64,000 bases of DNA from Brevundimonas naejangsanensis (lineage in GTDB: Bacteria > Pseudomonadota > Alphaproteobacteria > Caulobacterales > Caulobacteraceae), in NCBI RefSeq assembly GCF_000635915.2, contig NZ_CP015614.1, positions 2,764,501 through 2,828,500 on the forward strand, in the 5' to 3' direction. Positions 26,057 to 36,571 of this stretch are shown here, piece by piece (within the stretch, counting starts at the first letter, position 1; each line of letters begins with the position of its first letter). Under the pieces are notes generated by a model that was not told the DNA's origin, ran no database searches, and was given only the letters and a program-made list of their open reading frames with translations. The position numbers and the translations under genes were made by a program.

Positions 26057-26569
26057 ATGGACCAGCTCTCCTTCATCCTGCTTGCCGTCCTTCCCGTGCT
26101 CGCCGTCGTCGCGGCCCTGTATGACCTGACGACGATGAAGATCCCGAACTGGATCTCCATCGCCCTCGTCGTCGGCTATTTTCCGGCGGCACTGGCGCTG
26201 GGACTGCCGCTGAGCGTGGTGGGCGTATCGGCCGGAATGGCGTTGGCGGCGCTGTTCATCGGCGCGGGGATGTTCGCCCTGAACTGGATCGGCGGGGGAG
26301 ACGCCAAACTGCTGGCGGCGGCGACCCTGTGGATGGGGTTGTCGGGCACGCTGTATTTTCTGCTCTTCACCGGGCTAGCCGGCGGAGCTTTCTGCATGCT
26401 GCTGCTGACTGCGCGCAGTCGCCTGCCCATCCTGGCCCAGGCGGGACCGGGCTGGATGATGCGGTTGATGCAGCCCAAGGGCGACATTCCCTATGGCGTC
26501 GCCATCGCCATCGGGGCCCTGCTCGCGTATCCCGAAAGTCCGCTGATGGCCGCCTTCATCGCGGGCTGA
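26057..26569 (+). CDS. cpaA: Prepilin peptidase CpaA (TadV)
   Basis: The 170-residue polytopic inner-membrane aspartic protease cleaves the PilA and TadE-like leaders. It has the type IV leader peptidase (A24) fold without the N-terminal methylase domain. The catalytic aspartates are in the first loop (ALYDLTTMKIPNW, Asp23) and in the GGGDAK motif (near residue 78). About five hydrophobic helices are seen. It follows the pilA terminator and probably has its own promoter. Confidence 0.93.
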   Translation: MDQLSFILLAVLPVLAVVAALYDLTTMKIPNWISIALVVGYFPAALALGLPLSVVGVSAGMALAALFIGAGMFALNWIGGGDAKLLAAATLWMGLSGTLYFLLFTGLAGGAFCMLLLTARSRLPILAQAGPGWMMRLMQPKGDIPYGVAIAIGALLAYPESPLMAAFIAG

Positions 26570-26687
26570 TCTGCGTTCGCCAAGGCCTGTCCCGCTTAGG
26601 GACGCGTTAACCTCGATCCCTCATCATTGTTAACGGCAGGGGGCGGCCCGCGCGCTATCGCGTCGTCGCGTCTGCCGGAGACCGTCG

Positions 26688-27635
26688 ATGAAGCCCGCCA
26701 AGATCGCCGTCATCTGCATCGCCGCCCTGGCCGCTGTCGGCCTGGCGCTGGTGGTGCGCGCTATGGGTTCGTCCGGCGCAGAGCCGGCGACGGCCTCGGC
26801 CGCCGTCGAGGCGCGGTCGATGGCCAAGGTTCTGGTCGCCGCGCGCGATCTGGAGCCGGGCCGACGCCTGGCCGACGCGGACCTGAGCTGGAAGGACTGG
26901 CCGACCGAGGAGCTGAATCCGCTCTTCATCACCGATGGCTCGACCCCGCCGCCCGCCAAGTCCGAAGGCGCCGCCGCCGAGAACGCCGCCGTCGACGCCA
27001 AGGGCGAACCGAGCCGTGAGCAGGCGCGCGCCCAGGCGGTCGAGCGCGCCCTGAAGGCCGCTGCTGAATTGAACGGTCCGGGGGCCAAGTCCGACTATAT
27101 CGGCGCCGTGGTGCGCGAACCCATTCTGGCGGGCGAGCCGATCGTGGCGCGCAAGATCGTCCGCGCCGGGGACAGCGGCTATATGGCCGCCTATCTGGAG
27201 CCGGGCACGCGCGCCATGGCCATCCGCGTCAATGTCGAGACCGCCGCCGGGGGCTTCATCCTGCCTGGCGACCGGGTGGACGTGCTGATGACGCGCGAGA
27301 TCAAGAACAACGACAGCGGCGCTGGACCGCGCTTCACGACGGCGACGATCATGCGCAACATGAAGGTCCTGGCCATCGACCAGACCACCCGCGCCGCCGA
27401 GGACGAAAAGGCGGTCGTCGGCGCCACCGCCACCCTGGCCGTCAGCGAACGCGACGCCGAGCTTCTGGCCCTGGCGCGGTCCGAGGGGGATCTGTCGCTG
27501 GTGCTGCGCTCCTATGCCGATACGGCGGGACCGTCCGGCCACGTTCCGGGCGCGGTGCGGCGCGGCGGCGAGCGGACGGGCGCGGTGGTGAAGATCTATC
27601 GCGGCGGCGACGCGCAGGAAGTGCCGACGCCATGA
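26688..27635 (+). CDS. cpaB: Flp pilus assembly protein CpaB (RcpC)
   Basis: This 315-residue protein has one N-terminal membrane helix (about residues 5-25, VICIAALAAVGLALVV), then SAF/RcpC-type beta-clip segments (VLVAARDLEPGRRLADADL and PILAGEPIVARKIV), and a C-terminal region with GGFILPGDRVDVLMTRE. It likely acts in the periplasm with the secretin CpaC. Two GTTAAC motifs in the 118-bp gap after cpaA suggest regulation of the cpaB-H operon separately from cpaA. The stop overlaps the cpaC start as ATGA. Confidence 0.93.
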   Translation: MKPAKIAVICIAALAAVGLALVVRAMGSSGAEPATASAAVEARSMAKVLVAARDLEPGRRLADADLSWKDWPTEELNPLFITDGSTPPPAKSEGAAAENAAVDAKGEPSREQARAQAVERALKAAAELNGPGAKSDYIGAVVREPILAGEPIVARKIVRAGDSGYMAAYLEPGTRAMAIRVNVETAAGGFILPGDRVDVLMTREIKNNDSGAGPRFTTATIMRNMKVLAIDQTTRAAEDEKAVVGATATLAVSERDAELLALARSEGDLSLVLRSYADTAGPSGHVPGAVRRGGERTGAVVKIYRGGDAQEVPTP

Positions 27636-29200
27636 GGATTTCGCGCATGAAACCTTTCGCCGTCGCCGCCAGCGTCGCTGTGCTCGCTCTGGGCGGGGCG
27701 GGCGCGCCGATGGATCAGGCGGGCGCCCAGACGACGCGCGCCGCCATCACGGCCGGCTCGGCGCCGCAGCTGGTCAACCTGCCGCGCGGGACCTCCTTTG
27801 CGGTCGACCTGCCGTCTGATGCGCGCGACGTCATCATCTCCAACCCGCGCGTGGCCGAGGCCATGCTGCATTCGCCGCGCCGCATCACCATGATCGGCCT
27901 GGAGGGGGGCGAGACGGACGCCGTGTTCCTGGATGGCTCCGGCCGCACCATTCTGGCGCTGCGCGTGCGGGTGGATGCCGGCGTCAGCGCCCTGCAGGAC
28001 ACGCTGAACCGCATCGCGCCCGGTTCGGATCTGCGGGCCGAAGCGGTCAACGACAGCATCATCCTGACCGGTCTGGCCGCCAGCCCGGCCGACGCCGACC
28101 GCGCCGCCCAGGTGGCCCGCGCCTTCGTCAGCGCGCCCGAGAAGGTCATGAACATGATCTCGGTCGCCGGTTCGGACCAGGTGACGCTGAAGGTCCGGGT
28201 GGTCGAGGTGCAGCGCAACGTCATCAAGCAGCTGGGCTTCGACACCCAGGCCGTGATCGGCCGTGTCGGCGACACCCAGTGGCTGTTGGGCAACAGTGCC
28301 ACCTGGGGCGTCAACGGTTCGCTGCTGGGCGGGCTGGCGGGCGGGATCGCGCGCGACACGACCAAGAACTTCCAGATGGAGGGGCCGTGCCTCGGGCCGG
28401 GGTGGCCGGAAGGCGCCCTATGCCCGGTCATCGTCGACGGCAGTCCGGGCGATCCTTCGAACTGGGAAACCGCACAGCCGGGCACGGGTCCCGGCTCAGA
28501 CGGCCTCAACAAAGGCTCGGCGACGCTGAAGGCGTTCGAGCGGGTCGGCCTGGTCCGCACCCTGGCGGAACCCAACCTGACCTCGGTCAACGGCGAGGCC
28601 GCCAGCTTCCTGGCGGGCGGCGAGTTTCCTGTGCCCACCGGCCGCGACCGCGACGGGCAGATCACCGTGCAGTACAAACCCTATGGCGTGGCGCTGGGCT
28701 TCCGCCCGGTCGTCCTGTCCGAAGGGCGCATCAGCCTGCAGGTCAAGGTCGAGGTGTCGGAGCTGACGCCCAGCGGCGGCCTGACCATCGGCGCCGGCAC
28801 GCCGTCGTCGATCACCCTGCCGGGCCTGACCGTCCGGCGCAGCGAGAACACCGTCGAACTGCCTTCGGGCGGGTCGATGATGATCGCGGGCCTGTTGCAG
28901 GAAAGCACGCGTCAGGCGGTGGATTCCCTGCCGGGCATGACCAACATCCCGGTGCTGGGGCAGTTGTTCCGCTCGCGCGACTATCTGATGGGCGAGACCG
29001 AACTGGTGGTCATCGTCGAGCCCTATGTCGTCACGCCGACGGCGCCGGGGCGGATGCAGACGCCGGCCGACGGCCTGCGCATCGCCCATGACGCCCAGAC
29101 CATCTTCTTCGGCCAACTGAACCAGGTCTACGGCTCGCCCGCGCCGACCGCCCAGGCGGGCGCCGGATGGCGCGGCCCCGTCGGCTATGTGATCGAGTGA
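27632..29200 (+). CDS. cpaC: Tad pilus outer-membrane secretin CpaC (RcpA)
   Basis: The 522-residue secretin has a signal peptide (starting at 27632, or at the Met at 27647), a pilus-assembly N-domain (FAVDLPSDARDVIISNPRVAE), an N1/BON-like domain (ILTGLAASPADADRAAQVAR) and the conserved secretin core: RTLAEPNLTSVNGEAASFLAGGEFPVP and SGGSMMIAGLLQE...PGMTNIPVLGQLF. It forms the outer-membrane pore for PilA fibres in polar complexes. Confidence 0.95.
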   Translation: MRISRMKPFAVAASVAVLALGGAGAPMDQAGAQTTRAAITAGSAPQLVNLPRGTSFAVDLPSDARDVIISNPRVAEAMLHSPRRITMIGLEGGETDAVFLDGSGRTILALRVRVDAGVSALQDTLNRIAPGSDLRAEAVNDSIILTGLAASPADADRAAQVARAFVSAPEKVMNMISVAGSDQVTLKVRVVEVQRNVIKQLGFDTQAVIGRVGDTQWLLGNSATWGVNGSLLGGLAGGIARDTTKNFQMEGPCLGPGWPEGALCPVIVDGSPGDPSNWETAQPGTGPGSDGLNKGSATLKAFERVGLVRTLAEPNLTSVNGEAASFLAGGEFPVPTGRDRDGQITVQYKPYGVALGFRPVVLSEGRISLQVKVEVSELTPSGGLTIGAGTPSSITLPGLTVRRSENTVELPSGGSMMIAGLLQESTRQAVDSLPGMTNIPVLGQLFRSRDYLMGETELVVIVEPYVVTPTAPGRMQTPADGLRIAHDAQTIFFGQLNQVYGSPAPTAQAGAGWRGPVGYVIE

Positions 29201-29205
29201 ACGCC

Positions 29206-29895
29206 ATGACCCGACCCTTTTCGCGGTATCTCGCCCTGATCGCCCTGACGGCGGGCGGATTGGTCCTGACGGCCTGCGTCGGCGGCCCGGCGAGCCTGGG
29301 CGGCGAGCCGCCGCTGACGCCCACGTCGCGCTACTCGCTCCAGGTCGAGCCGGGGCTGGAGCGCATCGCCCTGGCGGTGCATGAGACGGGCGTGTCGGCC
29401 AATCAGCGCGCGGCCCTGGGCGATCTGGTCAACCGCTTCGCCATGGAGGGGGCGCCGGTCCTGGTCATCGAGGCTCCGTCCGGCGGCGACCCGGTGGCGG
29501 CCGAGGCGGCTTGGGGTGTTCGGGCGATCCTGCAACAGGCGGGCGTGCCGGAGAACCGCATCCAGGTCGCGGCCTATGTCGCGCCTGATCCGCGCGCGCC
29601 GGTGCTGGTCGGGTTCGAGACCGTCCGGGCGGTGGTGCCTCAGTGCGGGACGCAATGGGGCAATCTGGGCCGCAGCGGCGACAATCAGTCCGCCTCCAAC
29701 TTCGGCTGCGCCGTCAACGCCAACCTGGCCGCCCAGATCGCCGACCCGCGCGACATCGTGGCGCCGCGCGGCATGACGCCGTCCGAGGCCGGGCGACGCG
29801 CGGTCGTGTTCGACGCCTATCGCAAGGGAAGCGCGACCTCGGCGGCGCGCGAACCCCTGCTGTCGCAAATGCGCATCTCACAGGCCATTCAATGA
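29206..29895 (+). CDS. cpaD: Pilus biogenesis lipoprotein CpaD
   Basis: This 229-residue lipoprotein has signal peptide and lipobox LVLTACVGG (Cys24). CpaD-family motifs include CGTQWGNLGRSGDNQSASNFGCAVNAN, split by its two cysteines, and a PRDIVAPRGMTPSEAGRRA region. It is probably an outer-membrane lipoprotein assisting the CpaC secretin. It overlaps cpaE by four bases (ATGA). Confidence 0.92.
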   Translation: MTRPFSRYLALIALTAGGLVLTACVGGPASLGGEPPLTPTSRYSLQVEPGLERIALAVHETGVSANQRAALGDLVNRFAMEGAPVLVIEAPSGGDPVAAEAAWGVRAILQQAGVPENRIQVAAYVAPDPRAPVLVGFETVRAVVPQCGTQWGNLGRSGDNQSASNFGCAVNANLAAQIADPRDIVAPRGMTPSEAGRRAVVFDAYRKGSATSAAREPLLSQMRISQAIQ

Positions 29896-31343
29896 GCAAG
29901 CTGGCCGATCCCCATTCGAGCGGGTTCGACGCCCTGGACGGTTTTGATCTGGACGACGAGTTTCTGGATCTTGATGACGGTCGGCCCGGCCCGGCGCTGA
30001 CGCCCCCTCCCGCCGCCGCGCCGATGTCCGCCCCTGCAGAAGCCGCGTTCGTGGAGGCGGCGCCGCCCGCAGTTGCCACGCCTTCGGCCCTCAGCTTGGT
30101 GAGCGGCGCGGTGGAAGTCGCCATTCCGCGCATCGCGGTTCATGTCTTCGCCGAGCGTCAGGACACGGCGTCCGCCGGCGAGCGCGCCGGTCAGGACCGC
30201 CGCATGGCCCGCGCCGCCACCCAGATCCGTCTGGGCGGGGTGCAGGCGGCCATCGAGGCCTATCAGCACGAGCCGACGCCGCCCCTGGTGATCGTCGAAA
30301 GCCTGAAGGACCCGCAGAGCCTGCTGGCCGAGATCGACCAGCTGGCCCAGGTCTGCGATTCCGGCACCAAGGTCGTCATCATCGGCGCGGCGAACGACAT
30401 CCTGCTGTATCGCGAACTGATGCGGCGCGGCGTCAGCGAATATCTGGTGGCGCCGATCCAGCCGTTGCAGCTGATCGCGGCGATCGGCGGCCTGTTCGCC
30501 GATCCGGCCCAGCCCTTCGTCGGCCGCACCATCGCCTTCGTCGGCGCGCGCGGCGGCGCCGGGGCCTCGGCCGTGGCGCACAACACCGCCTATGCGATGA
30601 GCGAGCGGATCGGCGTCAACACCGTCATCGTCGACTATGATCTGCCGTTCGGCACCGCCGGGCTGGACTTCAATCAGGACCCGCTGGGCGGGGTCGCCGA
30701 CGCCCTGAAACAGCCGGAGCGTCTGGACGCCACCCTGCTGGACCGGATGACGGTGCGCTGCACCGACAAGCTGAGCCTGCTGGCGGCGCCCGCCACACTG
30801 GACGCCGACTGGGACTTCAGCCCCGACGTGTTCGAGGAAGTCACCGGCCGGATCCGCGCCACGGCGCCCTTCGTCGTGCTGGACCTGCCGCACCTGTGGT
30901 CGGGCTGGATGCGGCGGGCGCTGATTTCAGCGGACGAGGTGGTCGTGGTGGCGACGCCGGACCTGGCCTCGCTGCGCAACGCCAAGAACATGATCGACCT
31001 GATCAAACAGGGGCGGCCCAACGATGCGCCGCCGCGTCTGGTGCTGAACCAGGTCGGCCTGCCCGGACGGCCCGAGATCCCGGTCAAGGATTTCGGCGCG
31101 GCGCTGGGCGTGCATCCCAGCCTGATCATCCCCTTCGACGCTAAGGTGTTCGGCACGGCGGCCAACAACGGCCAGATGATCATCGACTCGGCGGCCAAGA
31201 CCAAGCCGGCCGAGGCGTTCGAGACCCTGGCCCAGATCGTGTCTCATCGCGAGCTTCCGGTTGCGGGGGGGCAGACGCGGGCCAAGGCTGCGGCGGGCGG
31301 TTCGTCGCTGTTCGCCGGTCTGTTCAGCCGGAAGCGGGCCTAG
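29892..31343 (+). CDS. cpaE: Pilus assembly/localisation ATPase-like protein CpaE (TadZ)
   Basis: CpaE places the Tad machine at the pole. The 483-residue protein has an acidic Pro/Ala-rich N-terminus, a receiver-like domain (about residues 80-205: VIVESLKDPQSLLAEIDQLA, RRGVSEYLVAPIQP) and a MinD/ParA-like domain starting at AFVGARGGAGASAVAHN (residues about 214-230). In that loop the Walker A lysine is replaced by alanine (GGAGAS instead of GGxGKS/T). The TadZ/CpaE family is known for atypical P-loops. It is translationally coupled upstream to cpaD and adjoins cpaF with no gap. Confidence 0.93.
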   Translation: MSKLADPHSSGFDALDGFDLDDEFLDLDDGRPGPALTPPPAAAPMSAPAEAAFVEAAPPAVATPSALSLVSGAVEVAIPRIAVHVFAERQDTASAGERAGQDRRMARAATQIRLGGVQAAIEAYQHEPTPPLVIVESLKDPQSLLAEIDQLAQVCDSGTKVVIIGAANDILLYRELMRRGVSEYLVAPIQPLQLIAAIGGLFADPAQPFVGRTIAFVGARGGAGASAVAHNTAYAMSERIGVNTVIVDYDLPFGTAGLDFNQDPLGGVADALKQPERLDATLLDRMTVRCTDKLSLLAAPATLDADWDFSPDVFEEVTGRIRATAPFVVLDLPHLWSGWMRRALISADEVVVVATPDLASLRNAKNMIDLIKQGRPNDAPPRLVLNQVGLPGRPEIPVKDFGAALGVHPSLIIPFDAKVFGTAANNGQMIIDSAAKTKPAEAFETLAQIVSHRELPVAGGQTRAKAAAGGSSLFAGLFSRKRA

Positions 31344-32918
<1,575 letters not shown>

Positions 32919-32923
32919 GGCGG

Positions 32924-33907
32924 ATGCTGCTTCCTGTGCTTGCGGCGGTTCTAGCCTTCATCACCATCGGCGGCGTCGGCTGGGTGCTGGTCGGCGGCGA
33001 CGATTCCTCGGGTCAGGCGGTCAAGCGCGCCAAGGTTCTGGCGACCAGTCGCACCGAGTCGGTGGCGGCGGCCAAGCGGGCGGCTGTAGCCAATACGCCC
33101 GAGGCCCGACGCAAGCAGATCATGGTCCAGTTGCGCGAGGTCGATCGCCGCGAGCGCAAGGCGCGCATGACCACCAGCGCCAAGCTGAAGCAGGCGGGGC
33201 TTGAACTGTCGCTGCGGACCTTTGTCGTCATTAGCGTAGTGATGGGGCTGGTCGGCGCCCTTCTGGCCTTTGTCCTGGGCGGCAACATCCTGATCGTGCT
33301 GGGCGTCGGGATCGCCATGGGGCTGGGCCTGCCGCGCTGGGTCGTGAACATGAAGGCCAAGGCGCGGATGAAGAAGTTCTCCCTGGCCTTTCCCGACGCG
33401 GTCGACGTGCTGGTGCGCGGCATCAAGACCGGCCTGCCCGTCCATGACTGTTTCAAGGTCATCGCCCGCGAAAGTCCTGAACCTCTGGCGGGCGAGTTCC
33501 GCCTGCTGGTCGAGGGGATGGGCGTGGGGCTGACGCTCGCCGACGCCCTGGACAAGATGTACATGCGGATGCCGACGCCGGAGCTGAAGTTCTTCGCCAT
33601 CGTCATCGCCATTCAGCAGAAGTCGGGCGGCAACCTGGCGGAAGCCCTGAGCAACCTGACCTCGGTGCTGCGCGCCCGGCGGATGATGGGCGAGAAGATC
33701 AAGGCCATGTCGTCCGAAGCCGTGGCCTCGGCGGCCATCATCGGCTCCCTGCCGCCGGCGGTGATGATCATGGTGACCCTGACCAGCCCCAGCTACATGA
33801 TGCTGCTGTTCACCGACGTGCGCGGCCACGTGATGCTGCTGGGCGCAGTGTTGTGGATGGCCACTGGCGTCTTCGTGATGAAGCGCATGATCAACTTCAA
33901 GTTCTGA
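32924..33907 (+). CDS. cpaG: Tad inner-membrane platform protein CpaG (TadB)
   Basis: The 327-residue T2SS-F-domain membrane protein has one N-terminal helix, a basic cytoplasmic region (about 50-90), a helix pair near 100-140, then the F domain (FPDAVDVLVRGIKTGLPVHDCF and FFAIVIAIQQKSGGNLAEAL) and two C-terminal helices. It forms the platform with CpaH on which CpaF acts. It begins 5 bp after cpaF. Confidence 0.93.
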   Translation: MLLPVLAAVLAFITIGGVGWVLVGGDDSSGQAVKRAKVLATSRTESVAAAKRAAVANTPEARRKQIMVQLREVDRRERKARMTTSAKLKQAGLELSLRTFVVISVVMGLVGALLAFVLGGNILIVLGVGIAMGLGLPRWVVNMKAKARMKKFSLAFPDAVDVLVRGIKTGLPVHDCFKVIARESPEPLAGEFRLLVEGMGVGLTLADALDKMYMRMPTPELKFFAIVIAIQQKSGGNLAEALSNLTSVLRARRMMGEKIKAMSSEAVASAAIIGSLPPAVMIMVTLTSPSYMMLLFTDVRGHVMLLGAVLWMATGVFVMKRMINFKF

Positions 33908-33923
33908 GGAAGGGGCCAGGACC

Positions 33924-34916
33924 GTGAACGCCTTCATGCGCTTCATCACCGATCCGCAGAACCTGCTGAGCATCGGCGTGGGCGTGGCCGTTTTCGCCAG
34001 CGTCCTGACGCTGCTGTCGTCCTTCGTCGGCGGCGGGCCGCGGCTGGACAAGCGGATGAAGGCGGTGGCCGAACGCCGCGAGGAACTCCGCCGACGTTCG
34101 CGTCAGGCCCTGCGCGGCGGCGGGGGCGAGACGGGCGGCGGGCTGCGCCGGACCGACGACAGTTTCCGCAGCCGGGTCGTGGCGCGGCTGAATCTGGTCA
34201 AGCTGCTGGAAGACCCCAAGGTCGCCGAAAACATGACCCAGGCCGGCTTTCGCGGGCCAAGGCCGCTGAACACCTTCTACTTCTTCCGCTTCGCCCTGCC
34301 GTTCATCCTGATGGCGTTGACGGCCTTCTATCTGTTCGTGGTGATCAAACCGGACCTGCCGGGCTTCACCCTGTTTTCCTTCGTGATTCTGGCGGCGGGC
34401 GTCGGCTTCTATGCGCCGAACATCTATCTGAAGAACATGATCGACAAGCGGCGTCAGTCGATCGTCGCGGCCTTCCCGGACTCGCTGGACCTGCTGCTGA
34501 TCTGCGTCGAATCCGGCATGTCCATCGAGGCGGCGATCCAGAAGGTCAGTCAGGAAGTCGGCGGCCAGTCGATCGAACTGGCCGAGGAGCTGTCCCTGCT
34601 GTCGGCCGAGCTGAGCTATCTGCCCGAGCGGCGCCTGGCCTATGAGGGCATGGCCAAGCGGACGCAGCATCCGGGCATCCGCGCGGTGGCGACAGCCATG
34701 ACCCAGGCCGAGACCTACGGCACGCCTCTGGGCAGCGCCCTGCGGGTGATGGCCAAGGAAAACCGCGACCTGCGCCTGGCCGCCGCCGAGAAGAAGGCGG
34801 CGGCGCTTCCGGCCAAGCTGACCGTGCCGATGATCCTGTTCTTCCTGCCGGTGCTGTTCGTCGTCATCCTGGGGCCGGCGATCATCAACATCACCGATAC
34901 GATCAAGGGCGGCTGA
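33924..34916 (+). CDS. cpaH: Tad inner-membrane platform protein CpaH (TadC)
   Basis: The 330-residue partner of CpaG has an N-terminal helix (about 12-35), a charged cytoplasmic segment, two helices near 115-170, the F-domain signature FPDSLDLLLICVESGMSIEAAI and ETYGTPLGSALRVMA, and a C-terminal helix (LTVPMILFFLPVLFVVILGP). It starts with GTG at 33924 after a GAGGAAGG Shine-Dalgarno. It is the last gene of the cpaB-H operon. Confidence 0.93.
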   Translation: MNAFMRFITDPQNLLSIGVGVAVFASVLTLLSSFVGGGPRLDKRMKAVAERREELRRRSRQALRGGGGETGGGLRRTDDSFRSRVVARLNLVKLLEDPKVAENMTQAGFRGPRPLNTFYFFRFALPFILMALTAFYLFVVIKPDLPGFTLFSFVILAAGVGFYAPNIYLKNMIDKRRQSIVAAFPDSLDLLLICVESGMSIEAAIQKVSQEVGGQSIELAEELSLLSAELSYLPERRLAYEGMAKRTQHPGIRAVATAMTQAETYGTPLGSALRVMAKENRDLRLAAAEKKAAALPAKLTVPMILFFLPVLFVVILGPAIINITDTIKGG

Positions 34917-34943
34917 CGGCTCTGCCGAGAGGCGACGTCAGCC
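34911..34943. terminator. Hairpin between the convergent cpaH and SRPBCC genes
   Basis: Stem GGCTGACG/CGTCAGCC with a 17-nt loop that overlaps both stop regions. It has no T-run, so this is a possible bidirectional 3'-end structure rather than a sure terminator. Confidence 0.4.
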
Positions 34944-35372
34944 CTGTTCGGCGATCTGTTTCAGCTTCTCGCTGATGGCCTCATAGGCCGGACGGATGCG
35001 GGCGCGATGCTTGTCGTGGAACAGTTCGGCCCGCAGCCCGGTGAAGACCATGCCGTGCGAGACGATGCAGGCGCCGCGATCCAACTCCTCGATTTCATAG
35101 TAGCGCAGGGTGCGGAACAGAAAGCCGCGACGCTCGACCCAGACCAGCTGGGCGTTGGGCTCCCACTCGCCCAGATGCGCCTGCACCTGGCGTTCGCCCA
35201 GATCCGGCAGACGCTCGGTCAGGCTGATCGGCGCGCCATAGCCAAGGGCGCCCTGAACCTTGACCTCATGCGGATTCCAGCGCTCCCAGCCGCCGAAGTC
35301 CGTCAGCACGTCCCAGAGGCGTTCGGCCGTCGCGCGCACGCCGATGCGGTGTTCGATGCGGATCGTTTCCAT
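34938..35372 (-). CDS. SRPBCC-family protein
   Basis: This 144-residue cytoplasmic START-like protein has IEHRIGVRATAERLWDVLTD at the start, FGGWERWNPHEVKVQG, and a C-terminal helix FHDKHRARIRPAYEAISEKL. It belongs to the polyketide-cyclase/SRPBCC group that binds hydrophobic small molecules; the ligand is unknown. There is no signal peptide, in contrast to the paralogue at 19214-19741. It is convergent with cpaH and unrelated to it in function as far as can be seen. Confidence 0.82.
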   Translation of the reverse strand: METIRIEHRIGVRATAERLWDVLTDFGGWERWNPHEVKVQGALGYGAPISLTERLPDLGERQVQAHLGEWEPNAQLVWVERRGFLFRTLRYYEIEELDRGACIVSHGMVFTGLRAELFHDKHRARIRPAYEAISEKLKQIAEQG

Positions 35373-35501
35373 GCGCTCCCTGTGACATGGGTTTTGCCGT
35401 TTAGGAAGACGGCGCGGCCCTGAGCTTCCAGTCGAAGCGGCGTTTGCCCTTGGAGCGCCGTCGCCGTCGCGTTAAGGCCGAAGGCGAAGCAAGGAGCCGT
35501 C

Positions 35502-35843
35502 ATGATCACCCGCATCCAGCCCGAACGTCGCATGAGCCAAGCCGTGATCCACGGCGACACCATCTATCTGGCCGGTCAGGTCGGCGAACCGGGGCAGGAC
35601 GTCGTCGCTCAGACGCGCACCGCTCTGGCGGAGGTCGACGCTCTTCTGGCTGAATGCGGGAGCAACAAGTCGAAGATCCTCTCGGCCCAGGTCTGGCTGG
35701 CCGACATCGCCGATTTCGCGGCCATGAACAGCGTGTGGGACGCCTGGGTCGACCCGATCAATCCGCCCGCGCGCGCCACCTGCGAGGCGAAACTGGCCAC
35801 GCCCGCCTATCGGGTCGAGGTCATCGTCGTGGCGGCGCGCTGA
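35502..35843 (+). CDS. RidA-family protein (YjgF/YER057c/UK114)
   Basis: This 113-residue protein fits the trimeric RidA/Rid2-type fold: HGDTIYLAGQVG, ALAEVDALLAECGSNKSKILSAQVWLADIADF and the NPPARATCEAKLA segment, whose arginine binds imine carboxylates in deaminating members. It probably hydrolyses reactive enamines/imines released by PLP enzymes. An AAGGAGCC Shine-Dalgarno precedes it. The next small gene starts 1 bp after its stop. Confidence 0.9.
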   Translation: MITRIQPERRMSQAVIHGDTIYLAGQVGEPGQDVVAQTRTALAEVDALLAECGSNKSKILSAQVWLADIADFAAMNSVWDAWVDPINPPARATCEAKLATPAYRVEVIVVAAR

Positions 35844-35844
35844 C

Positions 35845-36060
35845 ATGGCGCGCGTCATCTCGAATGAGAGCGAGCTGGAGCGGTTCAGAGCGACCCGGGT
35901 CACCGCCCTGTACCGTCTCGACCTGATCGAGAAGGGGGCGCAACTGACCTATGAGGACGGCACGCCGGTCGACATGGCGTCCGAGGCGCAGCGACTGAAG
36001 GATCAGGTCGCCGACATGGACCGGCGCATCGCCCGGCTGGAGGCGGCGGGCGAAGCCTGA
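35845..36060 (+). CDS. Small hypothetical protein with a C-terminal coiled coil
   Basis: I do not recognise this 71-residue protein. The C-terminal half (AQRLKDQVADMDRRIARLEAA) is a likely coiled coil; the N-terminal half is mixed and charged. It is 1 bp downstream of the RidA gene, so it is co-transcribed. Codon use resembles its neighbours, which supports it being real. Confidence 0.65.
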   Translation: MARVISNESELERFRATRVTALYRLDLIEKGAQLTYEDGTPVDMASEAQRLKDQVADMDRRIARLEAAGEA

Positions 36061-36159
36061 TCTTCACAGACTGACGAAATGTGGGGCGCGACCCATCCGT
36101 CGCCGTCTTTCGCGCGAATAAGGCCGCGCTACTGCATTTCACTTTCAGGAGATCGTTCG

Positions 36160-36561
36160 ATGAACCTTCGCACCCTCGCCGTGGCGGCCGCCGCCTTGTC
36201 CGCCTGCGCCTTCCCCGCCGCCGCCGAGACCATCTCGACCCACGTGCTGGACCTGGCGCGCGGCGTCGGCGGCCGTGACGTCCCGGTTACCCTGCAGATC
36301 AAGTCGGCCGACGGCCAGTGGCGCGATCTGGCGACCAGCCGCACCGATGACAACGGCCGCGTCCGCTCGTTCGGCGACGCGATCAAGACCGAGGCGGCGA
36401 CCTATCGCCTGGTGTTCGACATGTCGCGATATGGCGAGCGGACGACGCCGCCCTTCTTCCCCGAGATCGACGTGGTCTTCCAGGTGGCCGATCCCAGCGT
36501 CCACTATCACGTGCCGGTGGTGGTCAGCCCCTACGGCTACAGCACCTATCGCGGCAACTAA
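36160..36561 (+). CDS. uraH: Periplasmic 5-hydroxyisourate hydrolase (transthyretin-like)
   Basis: The enzyme hydrolyses 5-hydroxyisourate to OHCU in urate breakdown. The 133-residue protein has a signal peptide (about 1-22, CAFPAAAE), then ISTHVLDLARGVGG (N-terminal HIUase motif), FPEIDVVFQV, HYHVPVVVSPYGYSTYRGN. The usual C-terminal tetrapeptide is YRGS; here it is YRGN. The start at 36160 follows a CAGGAGAT Shine-Dalgarno. No other urate-pathway gene is in the window. Confidence 0.9.
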   Translation: MNLRTLAVAAAALSACAFPAAAETISTHVLDLARGVGGRDVPVTLQIKSADGQWRDLATSRTDDNGRVRSFGDAIKTEAATYRLVFDMSRYGERTTPPFFPEIDVVFQVADPSVHYHVPVVVSPYGYSTYRGN

Positions 36562-36571
36562 GGCCGTGACC

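Noticed and set aside
29643..29891. Longer N-terminus of CpaE
   Set aside because: The upstream open frame is the shadow of cpaD; the ATGA overlap fixes the start at 29892.
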